Part shown: piece by piece, positions 12,575 to 25,271 of the stretch
How positions within the stretch are numbered: position 1 is the first letter of the stretch
Layout: each line of letters starts with the position of its first letter
Assembly (NCBI GenBank): GCA_963573305.1
Contig: OY754331.1
Location: 9,706,868 to 9,770,867 of the forward strand
Length of the DNA stretch: 64,000 nt
Reading direction: 5' to 3'
Origin: Pyrrhosoma nymphula
Lineage: Eukaryota; Arthropoda; Insecta; Odonata; Coenagrionidae
Translations under genes and position numbers: made by a program
Notes under the pieces: generated by a model
The model's input: only the letters and a program-made list of their open reading frames with translations
What the model was told of the DNA's origin: nothing
Database searches by the model: none

Positions 12575-14150
12575 GCATTTTGGAGATAATTTGTAACATG
12601 TTGTAAATATCGGGATTAAAATTCGCCAGGTTAAAAAGACTTGAGACTTCTGTTCAAAACTGAGTGAATGTCAAAGTGAGAGGTCTTGGACAATGACGGC
12701 CGTTGACGCCGCGACGTGCGGATGCATTGACCGTCGGGCATTGTCGTGACGTGGCTCTCGAAGAATGGATGTTGGGGGGAATGTGAGAATAGGATTTCCC
12801 ATCCCCCTCCACACCTTAGGCCGACAACATCAAAGCGTCTCTCCTCTGAGCGCTTCCCATTATTTGTCATCGGTGACCTGTGAAATAAAAGTAACCGCGA
12901 TCGGGAAACAAGGAGGAATTTCTCCCTCGTAACCCCGATCGTTCGATCAGAAAAGAACCTCATAAACACTACTACCCTCTCACGGAGCAGTACCGCTTCA
13001 TTCCCCTTCATCCCACCTCCATTCTCCTTCATCCCTTCCAATTCTCCACGTTTTTCCCCAATGTCTCCGCTCCATGAACAACGAAGCCTTGCTGGTGCTT
13101 TTCCTTTGACCTTTCCCCTCGTCACTTTTGCATCGCGCGAATGGATATCGCCATCCTTGGAAGTTCTCTCAACCCCAATATTGTTCTTTCTTTGCTTCTA
13201 GGAGCGCTTTGGCATAAGAGAGAGAGGGATCGCAAAGGTTCGTCGGAGGGAGGGAGCGTGAAATCGGTCTAATTTAAATAATCCATGTGTGAGCGAATCA
13301 TCCAATCGAATCCTTCCTCTCATTTATATTCATGTTATCATTTCCCTTACTCATTCCGCTGCGAAGGAATCTTCTTTCGATACCCATTAGCATTATATTA
13401 GTCATCAACGTTCGTCATAAACCATGCACGAGTCTGCTCTCACCATAGGAGATAATTCATACAAATCGAAAATATTTTGTACTCAGAACGACGAGGTATC
13501 CAGTTAAGATTTTGAATGCCATGGTAAATTGGAGTTATAAAGACTGATTATATTAATTGTTTTGCCATACTGGAAAAATAAATGCAAATTACCTACTTAC
13601 ATTGAGCCAATACTTCAACTTTTTTATACATAGCATATTTTTGGGGTATATATTTCTTACAAAAATTGTCAAACTGTTATTTTCTTCGATGAATTAATGA
13701 TGGTCATTCTTATCCATTGCATTAATACAAAGAGAGGAACCTTGTGTGATGATTATAAAGAATGCCACAGCTCAATGGGCTGTACAACTTGCATCATCAG
13801 TTCAGATCCACTTTCTCCGTATTCCAAAATTTAAATATATGTAGTATGCATTAAATTTATTGATCACATTCCATATTGCAATGGACACGAAGTAGGTTCT
13901 GTTGCATAAAACCATGTGTGATGAATAAGAATTATTTTGCGCAACGCTCTTTTAATATATTTATGCACGACTTCAGTTAACTTTACATATCACTCGAGCT
14001 TTACCGTGTACAAAAAAATTAAACCCATTACCTATTCCACCTGCTTGCGTCGTTCCCATCAATCATGCATTGTAATTTCGAGCACATTGAAGCAGATTCC
14101 GCACTTTATTTCGTACTTTCGCGGATGACATTGATCAGGAGAACTGAAAA
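12575..14150. other. Intervening DNA, no supported gene
   Basis: A minus-strand frame of 164 codons (12631-13125) is rich in Arg, Gly and Glu, starts next to the SINE and has no recognisable domain. Its purine-rich coding strand suggests a composition artefact. The rest is AT-rich. Confidence 0.4.
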
Positions 14151-14158
14151 GTCTCAAC

Positions 14159-14202
14159 GAGTCGTCATAGCTACATAGGGATGTAAGTAGCTATGACGAC
14201 TC
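14159..14202. repeat. Perfect 16-bp-arm hairpin
   Basis: GAGTCGTCATAGCTAC (14159-14174) is exactly complementary to 14187-14202, with a 12-base loop. It lies outside any recognised element and at the left edge of a pyrimidine-rich block. It could be a small cruciform-forming site or the remnant of a MITE. Confidence 0.8.
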
Positions 14203-14640
14203 CGTTCCATCGCATATTGAAGGTGCCTGCCTCTTCCAATATACGCGTACTATATACTTCTAAGAGACCTCACCTCATTATTTCATTCCAAGTTCCCCTC
14301 AAAGCCTTACCTTCTCACCGCTACTCAGTTCTCCCCAACTGTTTGTTCTTTACTTCCTCTTTTCCGCCAACGGTTTCAACCATCCAGTTCCTCTCCTTGC
14401 GTCTTTTTCCTCCCTCCAATTTCAATTTATTTGCGGAATCCCCGTTTCCTTCTCGCTGACTCCCACCACCCGCCATTTCTGCCCTTTCCGCTATTTCTGC
14501 CCTTTCAGCCTCGAATCATTCGCCACCGTGCTCCGATCCCTTGCCTATCAAAGAGCATTTTCACAATCGCTCGTCTTCGCTTCACTTCAATATCCAGTTC
14601 TCTTTCCCTCCCCGACGGTACACACTAGAGCGCGGGAATA
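14203..14640 (+). other. Pyrimidine-rich low-complexity block
   Basis: The plus strand is dominated by C and T (repeated TTCC, CCTT and CTTTCCGC words). This produces overlapping Pro/Ser/Phe-rich frames at 14193-14459, 14431-14628 and 14541-14903, none with a domain. Similar strand-asymmetric blocks occur at about 34.86-35.1 kb, 54.36-54.65 kb and 57.06-57.2 kb, and in purine form at 46.8-47.1 and 47.86-48.6 kb. Confidence 0.55.
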
Positions 14641-17540
14641 ACAGAACCATACAGGCAAGAGAGACGAGTCGAACTTGTTTTTACTGCTTTCGGAATGAGA
14701 AGTTTATTTCGCTGTGTTGCCCAGCAATATTTAAGACCGATTCAATATTTATTTATTCCTCCCATTCATATTCCAACCCATTTTCAAGCGAAACATCGAG
14801 CTCTGTGTCTCCCGTATTTTTTTCTCGTCTCAAAGTTTTGCGGACAAGAGATCGATCCGAGACAGGTAAATATCACTCCCCCTTCCGCCAGTTTTATTTT
14901 TAGAAACGGTCTGTATCGAAAGGAAAGGATAAACTTCGTTTTATATTCAGAGCGAACTTTACGAACGAGTATTGTTTCTACATTGGATACTTCTGCAAGG
15001 GTTTTATATCCGAAGCCAAAAGACTGCAATGCTATCGTAGCGCTCCTTGCACTTCTAGCGAAGGTTTTCCGAATGAGTTGCCACTGGGCGTTCGTATAAA
15101 AAGGCCACTAAATACTGTTTCCAGACGAAGTATTATATCCTGCATTTATTTTTTTATTTGAATGTTTTATAACGCCATGTTTCCGAGGTTGATATATGCT
15201 TCGTAAACAATGGTTAGGCATTTCAGCCCAAGAGAGACTGAATTCATCCGGAATAAAAAAATATATGTTGTGTTTGAATTTCTTTGGCTGAAATTATACC
15301 TTATTACAGGGAAAAAGCTAAATAGCATATTAATACCAATTTATTTGCTGTTTCAAGGGAATTGTTTAGGAAGTTTCTTAACTTTTAATAGACGAAACTT
15401 TTCATAACTACGAAAGAATTAAAAATTAAATTTTCATCAATATAAACTAATGGAGGTTACAGAAGAGCCACTTGCTATATTTGAGTATTTTTTAAAATTT
15501 GCTTGCCATTTTTTTACACGGGGTTCGGCTCGTTAAGCTAGGAAAATGTGCAACATTTCATTATTTTGGTGAAAATAGAATGAGATGCAGAGCTTAAGTG
15601 AACCAATCTTCAGATTGATGACGTTGACAGTATTCCGTGGAGATGAAGTCATTTGTCAAAATAATTGTGCAAAAGTCACATTACTGCTGATTGTTCGCGC
15701 GATAGTTTGAATTATTCAAAAACAAATGTACATAGTTTAATATTACTCTCTTGGTGATTCCCAAAGTTTAAAAACTTATTAGCAATAGAAATAAAATCGT
15801 TACCTCATTCTCTATTTCATAAAATGAAAGTTTTTTCCAGCGTATGCTATTTAACACCGGAGAAACGAAGTTTAAGACAACTCAAGGTTGCCAAAGATCA
15901 ATAATAGAAGAAGAATTTGGGCAAAGGAAACTTATTCTGGGCTCTAATTTTTAAAAACAAATGCAGTTCATAGAAGAAAATACACTTCTTATTGAATAGT
16001 ACCCGATGTAATAACTACTCACTAGCTTTGATGTAATGCAATAAGACACAATGTCAGATATAAGAAAATGTCAGTAGGTATATTCAAGAATACTCAATAT
16101 CAATATTAAGATTTGATTGTGGAAAATAATGCTGCGATGTCATCTGCATAAGGCCAATGGTTTCAAGTAAAAACGAAGCATGTGACACTGATTGCATTAA
16201 AAGCCATACTAATGGTAAAAAATTGTCATTGGAGGGGATCCTCCGTACCAAGAGAATAGAAACCTTTGAACTGTTTCAGTCAAGGGAAAGGAGTGTTGTG
16301 TTGGATAGATTATTGCGGTCCAATTCCGATGTTCCTGTAGAATCTCTCATCGATGCTCCTCTCCTCTACAGTTAGCACTTCAAGTGCAGTTCTCAGTCTG
16401 TCGGGTGGGTCGTTGAAATGTGTGCCCCTCGGAGCTTTCCGTGAAAAGTAGGAATATCCCGACGCCGGCTTTCTCACGGCGGCCGCTTCTTGTCGTGATA
16501 TCTGTACGATTACACTGATCCAGACGCGTGGCTCGTGGCCCCTGCCCGGGCTAATACTTTCACTCTTCAACATGATTCTCCTCTCAGAAATAATTGACTA
16601 TTACCTCATCAGGCAAGACCTAAAGCGTGATCCGTGTACTTTGACGTGCTTTCACGTGCCCGCAGATGAATGAGCTGTGATGGTGGACGACGATCCGAGA
16701 ACGAAAATACGAGTTCAATGCACGTTGAATCTATGTGCGAGAGTTTTGTGTGTCCAGCTATGAAGATACTCATTTGCAATCCGTAGCGGCCGATAAACAA
16801 ATTCCAACAGGTAAACAACTACACAATTCAAATGCCCACGAGTCGGTTTGAATACTGATTGATTGCACCCCAATGTCCGCAGTGCCGCAATATTATGCTC
16901 ACGTTTGGCAAAGTACAAGTGAGTGATCCAGCCCATAAGCAAAATAGTCACCTCATTGTAGCCATTTCATCTCTCCGAATACGTAGGTAACCCAAATACG
17001 AACTAAAGTTTTTACAGTACAGTAGAAATAAAGAAAATGTTCCAGCGGATTTTGAGACTGTATGAAAGAAAAAATATTACACGCAGTGGTTTCCATCTAA
17101 ACTTGGAATTTGTTTTCACCAGAGGTTACTAGTTACAAAAATGATAACTTTTGGGTGATTTAAATCTGATACTAAGGAAGTAATGCTTTTAGTAATTTGT
17201 AGCAACTGAACGGCATCAAAGAACCCACATCGTGTATCATCAGTCGGATCTAAAAGAACTCAAAACAGTTGAAACACTACTGGAGATTGCTTCACGCATC
17301 ACAACATTGAAAATTGAATCTTACTAGATGCATTAATATACAAGGATTTTTCAATGCTTTAGTAAGAGATCATTAAACAACTGAAATGATTTAATAAATT
17401 ACATTTGGATATTCTGATATTCATTCAATGTATCTAACTACCCCAAATTTATTATAATTTTTGAATACAAACATAAGCGTTCGATATAGCTAAATTTCAT
17501 TTAAGTTCGAGGAGAAATATCTCGAACACAAATCGAAAAT

Positions 17541-17594
<54 letters not shown>

Positions 17595-20129
17595 AACTAA
17601 CCCAGTAATTTAAGGTTAGAATATTATGATTATTTTCTTAGTTTACATTCTTCCCTTCTGGCTGAACGCACTTTTAAAAATTTTCGTGTGCTTTAAAAAC
17701 ATATTAAACCTGAAAGCACAATGACAACAACATATATATCCCACATGGACCCAGTCATTCAACGTTGGAATCTGATAGTTATTTGTAATGATTGATTATT
17801 CCACTCACCTTCTACAGTTTTCAGAGGATTTAAAAGTATATTGCCTTAGATTTCCATAATTTACAATGCATTACCTCAACTTCTCACCGGCCTACCTGTT
17901 ATTACCCATTTACTAGTAATATAACTGAAGAACTGACTCTGACTAATTGATTCGAATTTCTGGGCATTTATAATCAAGCTTGTTGGTTTAATTTTTCAGG
18001 GATGGTTTAGTATTGACTGTTGAGTCAGGATAAAATGAAAAATTCCGGCGTTTGGTCCTGAGTTTCATTGCAGAGAGGATTTTGTTTATTAATGGGATTA
18101 AACGGGGGAAACCATAAATCTCCGTGTACAATATTTTTACTAAAATATGAAATAATTAAGCAAGGAGCTTGGCACTTAATTAAAATAGAAGCTAAAGCAT
18201 AATTTTATTTTAAGACTTTCAATCAGTTTTCTTAAATCAATTGAAAAACAAAGTATGAACTTTCCCCGAAAAAGGCCTGAAATTTAGATAATTGTTTATT
18301 TTTATAGTAATGAAGTTTATAATTATGCTTATCCAGGGAATAAAGCTTACTTACTTTAATGGCTATGTAGCTTAAATGAGGTGCATTTTCAGTGCCATTT
18401 AAAACTTTTTCTCCATACTTCTTGATTTAATTTGCATTGTGATAGTTTATGTACTATTTATTATATTTTAAAAGCAGTTACGCCTACAAATTCCAAGTCC
18501 CTATTTGCTACATTGCTGACATCACTGACTGGGTCATTAAAACCGTTTCCAGGGCATTAACTAACGAATGTATGAATTAATCTTACCAATTTCACGAATT
18601 CATTTGAAAATATATTAATGTATGACAAGTCTTCCTTACCAAACCACCAAGGAAGTCCTTCAAAATCCATTTAAAAAAAAGATTAAAAATATTCTCAATA
18701 CATGAGTACTTTTGAAAGTTAACTTGAGGCAACCTTTCATTAAGCAAAAGCCATGTAGATATATACGGGAGACTTATTATAGGAGATATCCTTCATTAGA
18801 TATTTTTGGAAGACTTTCAAATCATTAACCAAACTATGATAGATATGATGATATGATACCAATCCTAGCGAGGTGATGGTATTGAAAAATTCTCTAACAA
18901 ATGTTTGTTTATGGATAAATCATCTGTATTGCATGAAAACAGGGAAAGAGAATTTGGGTTTTTATATGTGTTCAAATCCAGATATTAAATTAAGTGAGCT
19001 CTAAAGTAAGTAAGCTAAAGCAAATAATTTTTAAGCAAATAAGTTGCAAAGCAAATAAGTATAAACCGTAAAATATTCTACAAATTTCAATTAATATTCC
19101 ATTACGATTGTGTAAGATAAGTCTGAGCAGTTATAACCATTCCTCTGGAACCCATAAACTGTTAACGGCTGTAATAGGCTAGTAATTCCTTCTTCAATGA
19201 CCAATAATTTTGCAAACCAATTTTATTGCAATGGAATTATTGTAAGAAGTAGTATTGATATATTTTTGTTCCTATTCGATTGCTCTTGAAAATGGATCGC
19301 ATTGAAAATTCTAAAAAACAAGCTCATTATACCTGTATATGTAACAAGAGTAATTATTTAAGTTGATTGATTGATCTTGTACTAATTATTTCTTTACAAT
19401 AAATAATTGACAAACTGTAAATAATGCGTGTGGTGAATGATTTATTTTAAGTGAATTCCAAACTCTATTAGTGCAGACCTTGGAGATCTTCAGAATGGCA
19501 AAACCAAATGCCGTTAATTTCGCTGGTGATTAAGGGATTCGTCTAGTTGCTCGCAATTGGTCAAAATTTTGAATTATTTACGTTTTCAAATGGAAGAGTT
19601 GTGAGATTAATTCTATGGGCAATGATATACTTTTATGGCTTCCGAAATGTTCGTGTTTTAATGCCGTGAAATACTTTGTGTGGATTATGTTTTTGCCTGT
19701 AATTGGTGATCATAAAAGTCATCTAAATGTCTATTAGGGATACCCATTTTGAAGATTATACATTTCCTAACAGGGGATACGAAATTTTTATTATCAGAAA
19801 TGAATGGCTTTCAAGGCATGAGTAATATTTGTCTTTTTAATGTCGAGTGTTAATTTTGTTTTTTTCCTCGGACACTTGAGCGTGACTCATTCAAGATGTG
19901 AAAAGTATTTTCCTGAACGCATTCAATATCGGCGATCGTTAGGTAACCTTTTACCATGAGTAGTGATCACGAACATTTATTGCACTCCTCAAGATAACAA
20001 ATTCGTCTTCTAAATAATTGTACTAATCCAGCATATGGTAATTTTTAAAATGTTTTAAAACATAAAATGCTCCTCAAAATATAAGATTTGTTCCATAACG
20101 ATTGTTTTAAGCACATCAGCCTAACCACT
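14641..20129. other. AT-rich stretch without supported genes
   Basis: Only short unsupported frames occur here (for example 14695-15099 plus and 16310-16573 minus). From about 17.6 to 20.1 kb there is no frame of 60 codons or more. The one clear feature is the microsatellite at 17544-17592. Confidence 0.45.
17544..17592. repeat. (TA)n microsatellite
   Basis: About 24 uninterrupted TA units. Unlike the tract at 4585 I see no retroelement 3' end next to it. Confidence 0.9.
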
Positions 20130-20560
20130 CTCTAAACTGTATTCCGTATCACACAAACCCAGTCAATAATGTCGCATATTAGAGGTATTCTCTCCACAGG
20201 GACGGATTTAATCAACTCCTCTTTCAAATCACCATTCAAACTTTCACTGTCTCCATCCACATGTGCAAAAAGCATGCCACAATCAAAGCTCTTTAAATAC
20301 TTTTTTATACGAGCCTGGATCAATCTATGGCGTGATATTTCGGGCTTTCTCACTAGAAGCTTAGCTCTCTCATTTATAATAAAGCCTACACCTTGACAGT
20401 CGTGTACACTATCGTCAACTCAGATCATAATGTCAACTCTCACATTCCGAGTGCCGAAGGTCTAGTTCAAATCGTCATATCCGTCTCTTGATGGGCCAAC
20501 CTTGTACAACTTCCCCCGCCCATACATTGTAGCGTCAACCGCCTAACACTACTTTTTGAC
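20130..20560 (-). pseudogene. LINE endonuclease (AP-type) relic
   Basis: Read on the minus strand, the fragment follows the order of the N-terminal endonuclease of the LINE type often annotated as craniofacial-development-protein-2-like. FGTRNVRVD (around 20425-20460) stands for the usual TWNVRTL start. GVGFIINERAK (around 20361-20394) is the conserved GVGF block. RHRLIQARIK then stands for the R-x-x-x-x-R-I-K strand, AHVDGDSESLNGDLKEELI for the N/SAHAPT...KEEFYEEL block, and LICDIIDW for the usual GDFNA region. Catalytic N, D and E positions are largely mutated, there are stops between the first two blocks, and no reverse transcriptase follows. This is a dead 5' piece of a retrotransposon. 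The assignment rests on recalled motif order, without an alignment. Confidence 0.6.
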
Positions 20561-20702
20561 CGATAGCAGCAAGTTGCAATAGTGTATGGAAGTTTACCAG
20601 TCCTAACAATACACGAGCTATCTGCATATTTCACTGATTATATTTACGCCTTTATTCCAAAACATTTTGGCGTTTTTTCACCAGCGTGTCATGATAAAAT
20701 TC

Positions 20703-20768
20703 ATAACCTAGCTTGACCCTAGCATAACCCTAGCATAACCATAACCTTGACCCTAGCATAACCCTATA
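20703..20768 (+). repeat. Short imperfect tandem repeat
   Basis: The words CTTGACCCTAGCATAACCCTA occur twice (about 20712-20732 and 20746-20766), with CATAACC spacers and further CATAACC copies before and between. Two to three units in all, probably slippage-derived. Confidence 0.7.
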
Positions 20769-21250
20769 CCAGCTTTCACTTTTCTACTCGAGCAAGGATA
20801 CCTTCTAATAGGACAGCCATATTGTTGCCCGATACCCACCAATGGGAGCTTAATACGGTTAATGACCCACCGAGACGGAGAAAAATTCACTTAAACTAAT
20901 AACTCCTAATATTCATTTGTAAAACCTAAAGGAAAATATGGGGATACAAAAACGAAAGTTCAAAAAGGGCGAATGTCATTGATAAACTTGAACAGCGGAC
21001 AGCAAGGAAAAGTGAGAAATTAAGCGCCGACATGATGTTACACAATAAAAGAGAAAAATCAGATGTAGTTGTGGGAAGATTTATTACATTTACTGAATCA
21101 GGGCATTAGTCGAGGCTATTTTTAAATTTACAAATCGTTTATCACAGTAAAAGATATATTGAAATGAAAATACATTATTCGTTAGCCGATAGAGGATTTA
21201 TGTATGGTTCAGTTTCATGATGCAATAACCAGCGATAGAATTTAACTAGA

Positions 21251-21294
21251 GTTGGTGGGCCCTGCCAACATTGATAGGGTGGAACTGGGTGTCA
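21251..21294 (+). repeat. 44-bp direct repeat, left copy
   Basis: It matches 22271-22314 at 41 of 44 positions and sits exactly at the left edge of the 1-kb repeat copy A. It contains the hairpin-prone CCCTGCCAACATTGATAGGG. The other copy of the 1-kb repeat (38.9 kb) lacks it. Confidence 0.8.
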
Positions 21295-22270
21295 ACCGCG
21301 ATATTTATCCATTGTTGCATTATAGCAGGCACCAATCCATTGGCCATACCAAAGTAAGCCTCTTGCACACACAAATGCGTGAAGAATATTGCTTGAAACA
21401 AATTTTGGTCCTCTTTATTTTATTTATAGAATACTATTGATAACCTTCACCAAAAGAAAAAAATGGTCAGCAGCAAGATATCAAGTTTTTTTCCAGCGAA
21501 AAAGTATTACCTCACCTATAGGGTGGCATTACTCTTATTGCAAACTAGAGCTGAGGCAAAGAAAGGGAATCTTTACTCTAAGTGTAGATATGCCTCAATG
21601 ACTCAATTTTCCGCGATATTGATACAGATTTTCTAATTTCCAGAATTTCAATCATGCCATTGTTATGAAGGTTAACGCGAAATACGCATCAAAAATATTT
21701 ACGAATAAGAACGGAGGTAGAGAGAAGTTCGTGTCGTTTGAATACCAATGCGTTGGTACTGGAAGAAAGAAGAGTTGTCTCAGGAGTGTGTTTACGATTG
21801 GCCAGGAAACAGTGGTCGTCTTTATGCGGGCAAAAACACATTTCGACGAAATAGGGAAGAATACTTCAATTTCCGCAAGCCAAGGGCCAAGAGACGTCGC
21901 GCAGGCAAGTCGATCGGAAGGAAACTTCAATATGAAGCGGCGGCGACGAGGTATGGCGATGTACCCTTATATAGATGCATCGCAAGGATATGCAGTTGCA
22001 TGCATTTTTACATACATACTAGGCCCCTGGGGCATAACGGCTTTCGTCTGCTGTCCTATCTTTAGCCCCATACATTTATGCCCACCCCCGATGTAATTTA
22101 TTACTTCAACGCCCATGGCTAGGTAAACAATTCCACCAAGTTCACTTTCGAATCATTTTGGGTTACATGCAACGCGAGTATTTTCTTGGGAAGGAAAATC
22201 TCTCGTTAAGAGTAAATTTGACACCACATCAATATAACATGAGGCTTCGACCGCAATTTACATTAATTTC
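21295..22270. repeat. Unclassified 1-kb dispersed repeat, copy A
   Basis: Aligns in direct orientation, at roughly 90 percent by eye, with 38911-39947. Both copies start at a GCGATATTTATC word and end at ATTTC. The ends are weakly inverted relative to each other (GCGATATTTATCAATTGC against ACGAAATATATGTAAATTGC on the opposite strand), which hints at a DNA element. Frames in several phases stay open in both copies across the first 250 bp of the core (21652-21930 minus, 21665-22096 plus, 21748-22065 plus). A 13-bp indel and later small indels shift the plus frames between copies, so a protein is not established. I do not recognise the family. Confidence 0.75.
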
Positions 22271-22314
22271 GTTGGTGGACCCTGTCAACATTGATAGGGT
22301 GGAGCTGGGTGTCA
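22271..22314 (+). repeat. 44-bp direct repeat, right copy
   Basis: Partner of 21251-21294, lying exactly at the right edge of copy A. It contains CCCTGTCAACATTGATAGGG, an 8-bp stem with one G-T pair. A weaker, shorter relative (GGCGGAACCAACATTC...GGGTGCC) follows at about 22438-22466. Confidence 0.8.
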
Positions 22315-25119
22315 TTAGATTTCTTTTTAATATATATCACTCACATGGTGTAACGATTATCTGCAGAAAGTTTTGCGAAATACTAAAATAATCTTCTATC
22401 AACCTCATAATTTACACTGAGTAGCCATCACGTGGATGGCGGAACCAACATTCAATTGGGTGCCGTTTTATCAGGTTTATCCGTATCCGTTGTATTCACT
22501 ATAAATATGACTTATAAATTACTTTTGAGTGAAATATATATACAAAGGAATTCCATTAGGAAGAGAGAGGATAAAAAGTAGGCAATCAATGTAGCTCTAA
22601 AAAATGTGAGAAGGATCAGCCTAAAATATATATCTGAAGGGCCCAAGGCACAGCCTTCCACCAACTCGTTTTATTAAGATGCTTGCTTCAGTATCCCTAT
22701 CAAGTTATATCCGTAAACCATGGGCCACAACAGAAATCGTGTATTCAAAGGCAATAAAGGTATATAAAAATATAATAACTCCTTCCATTTTGGTGCTTTC
22801 GATTTATTGTGGCAATAGTCGGCTATTGACGGCAGCAATTGGCGATAGCAAGGCAATCAAATAAAATAAAACAGATTAAACATGCTACTCACGCGTGCGC
22901 CGTCCATCTTGCGTACGCATAAGCAGTAGCGGAGAGCAGTGAAGAAATGTGGACGTTGTTCTTCAATTGTTCCGTTCAACTCAAAGAGCAGAGTAACTTA
23001 CAGACAGCAATAGGCGGCTATCGCTGCAAATAAAAAAGCAACATTTTAATTCCCGGTAGGAAAACCCTCGGGTGGACTCGGAAATACATGATAGGCAGAC
23101 GTAGGCGTTCTGTTTAGGCATTTGAAATGAAAATGAGTATCACTGTGAAGAAAGTGAGTGAAAAAAATGCTCCAGGAAAGAAAACAAGCAATGAAGACTT
23201 GATACTGTTTTCATGGTTCGCCAAAGACTGGCAAATATCCCTATACGGGCATAAAACAATGAAGATACTGTAGCCATGACACTAATTAAGTTATAGGAAC
23301 TTCATCAGGGAAGGTAATCATTGAAAAATACCAAAATTTAAAGCGATAAGAAAATATAAATTCTTAATTTCATTAATGTTTTTAGTTCCCCTAGCATCTA
23401 AGACCACTACCGATCTGAGGCGTCAACGATTCACCATTGCATGTACATGAACTATTGTCCACTCTAGCTAGCTTTTCACACAAAAACTTAATGGGAATTG
23501 GAATAGAAAATGAGAACAAAATACTATATTACGCCGGCGTTACTATTGATTTTGCTACTCACATACCTGCTGAAAATATTGATGCAAACTATGTTTAGGT
23601 TAATGTTTTTCATAGAGTAAATTAGCTTTTGAACCTCTCTTGCACGAGTACAGCTATTTTCGAAATGAATAATAAAGTTGACTCATTGGTTTGAACGTAA
23701 AACTACACTCGTTGTAGAGTGATAAAAGTACTTCCTTGTTGATATCTAAGTTTACATGTCGCCTCTTGTAATAGGAAACAAGCTTTAAACCGCCAATACA
23801 ATCCTGCTTCAATTGTTTTGCATTCGCTATACTTCTTTATCAACTGATTTTGTTTAACTAAAATAGAAACTGAGTACCACTCTGGAAAACAGGATTGACA
23901 CATTATATCCTTCTCAAATTACATGTAGAATTGCTTAGACTCCCTCAAATCATGAAATGTTCGTCACAAATTAACTTAGCCTAGGTAATACTGATGCGCT
24001 AAAAACAATCTAAATACTCTTATGATGGTCATTATTGAATATGTTTCGAGTTGAATTTCGAACGGGAGTGTACCGTTTTCTCTTACATACTAGTGATGGA
24101 GTGAAAATTAAAACAACAATATCGCATTCTGATCAAATCACTGGGTAGAATTACATGTATGGAAATTTTAGAAAGCACATATTGTCGGGAAAATTAAAAC
24201 CAAGCTTTTTGTCGGTTTCATTGAACTGGCATTCGTGGGGAGAACACACGCTTTTTATTCCCTGAGCAATTCCTGCTGTTATTCTATTTCGCAATCAACG
24301 TCATACAAACAGAGAAAGGACAAATCAATTAAAACGCTGTCGTCCAAGTGTAAAGCCCATTTCACCCATTGCTGCACCAATCACCCCTTTTACACGTGGA
24401 CGTACAACGGCCACCCGTCGTTATTATTTTCAATAATTCCCTTTTGATACTCTCCATTACGATCGAGGCATGCATGTCGCAGATCTGAGGAGTGATCTCA
24501 GCCCATTGAATTGATTTGCATCCCCGGTCCAAGGGGATGTCTAGCCATTTGGGAGTTCACCATTAAATAACCGTCGCTGCTTGCTCGCTTTCAATTATGG
24601 TAATGGAATAAGATACCAGCAATTGGACACTGTATTCAGACTCTCGCTTTGTCTCGGGTACTGCCTGCGCAATGCTAGTTTTGATGCAGTGCTTGCAAAG
24701 TAGTGCGGTGATCGTTTAATTGGAGTACTTGAGTGTAAATATTGCAAAATAGTAGACGGAGGTACTATATATAGTTTAATGGATACAGTTCAATGAATTA
24801 CTCCGTACCGCATACAGTGTACAGTGACTCATGTTGTGCATTCATTGTTCCAAAAAAAGTATTGAAAACTGAAATTTTCAGCTGAGGAGTCCAGGTTACA
24901 TAAAAGTCTAAATTGTTAAAAAAGGCCAACACTTTTGTTGGTAAGTCGTGTGAAACTTTATTGTGGGCTACACAAAGTTCACCTCCATTTTATGTGAAAA
25001 ATGAAGTACCACTTAGTTATTTATACCGGAAAACATTAAGTTGTGACCAGATTAGTTGGATCCAGAGTTAAACTCTATGGTTTCAGGATTCACTTTGTGA
25101 AAATCCATTCTAAAGAATT
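22315..25119. other. AT-rich stretch, nothing supported
   Basis: A few 60-77 codon frames without domains. No inverted repeat was noticed apart from common short ones. Confidence 0.4.
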
Positions 25120-25271
25120 AAATGAAATGTTACTTTTTTCACAGTTTATTTCTATAAGTCGACCGGTTTCGTCGCATAGGCGACATCATCAGGTGGACCT
25201 GATGATGTCGCCTATGCGACGAAACCTGTCGACTTATAGAAATAAACTGTGAAAAAAGTAACATTTCATTT
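25120..25271. repeat. 152-bp near-perfect palindrome with hammerhead-like core
   Basis: Two 75-bp arms (25120-25194 and 25197-25271) differ at a single base and are separated by GG. Each strand therefore reads the same motif. On the plus strand: CTGATGA (25199-25205), one T, stem GTCGC/GCGAC with loop CTAT (25207-25220), then GAAA (25221-25224), followed by the GTCGAC palindrome. This is the order of the hammerhead ribozyme core (CUGANGA, stem II, GAAA) with one extra base before stem II. The near identity of the arms implies recent formation, or maintenance by gene conversion. Confidence 0.85.

Noticed and set aside
12631..13125. 164-codon minus-strand frame
   Set aside because: Gly/Arg/Glu-rich composition from a purine-rich strand; no motif and no splice context.
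14861..14870. Donor-like CAG/GTAAAT at the end of a C/T-rich frame
   Set aside because: No coding evidence upstream; pyrimidine-rich low complexity explains the frame.
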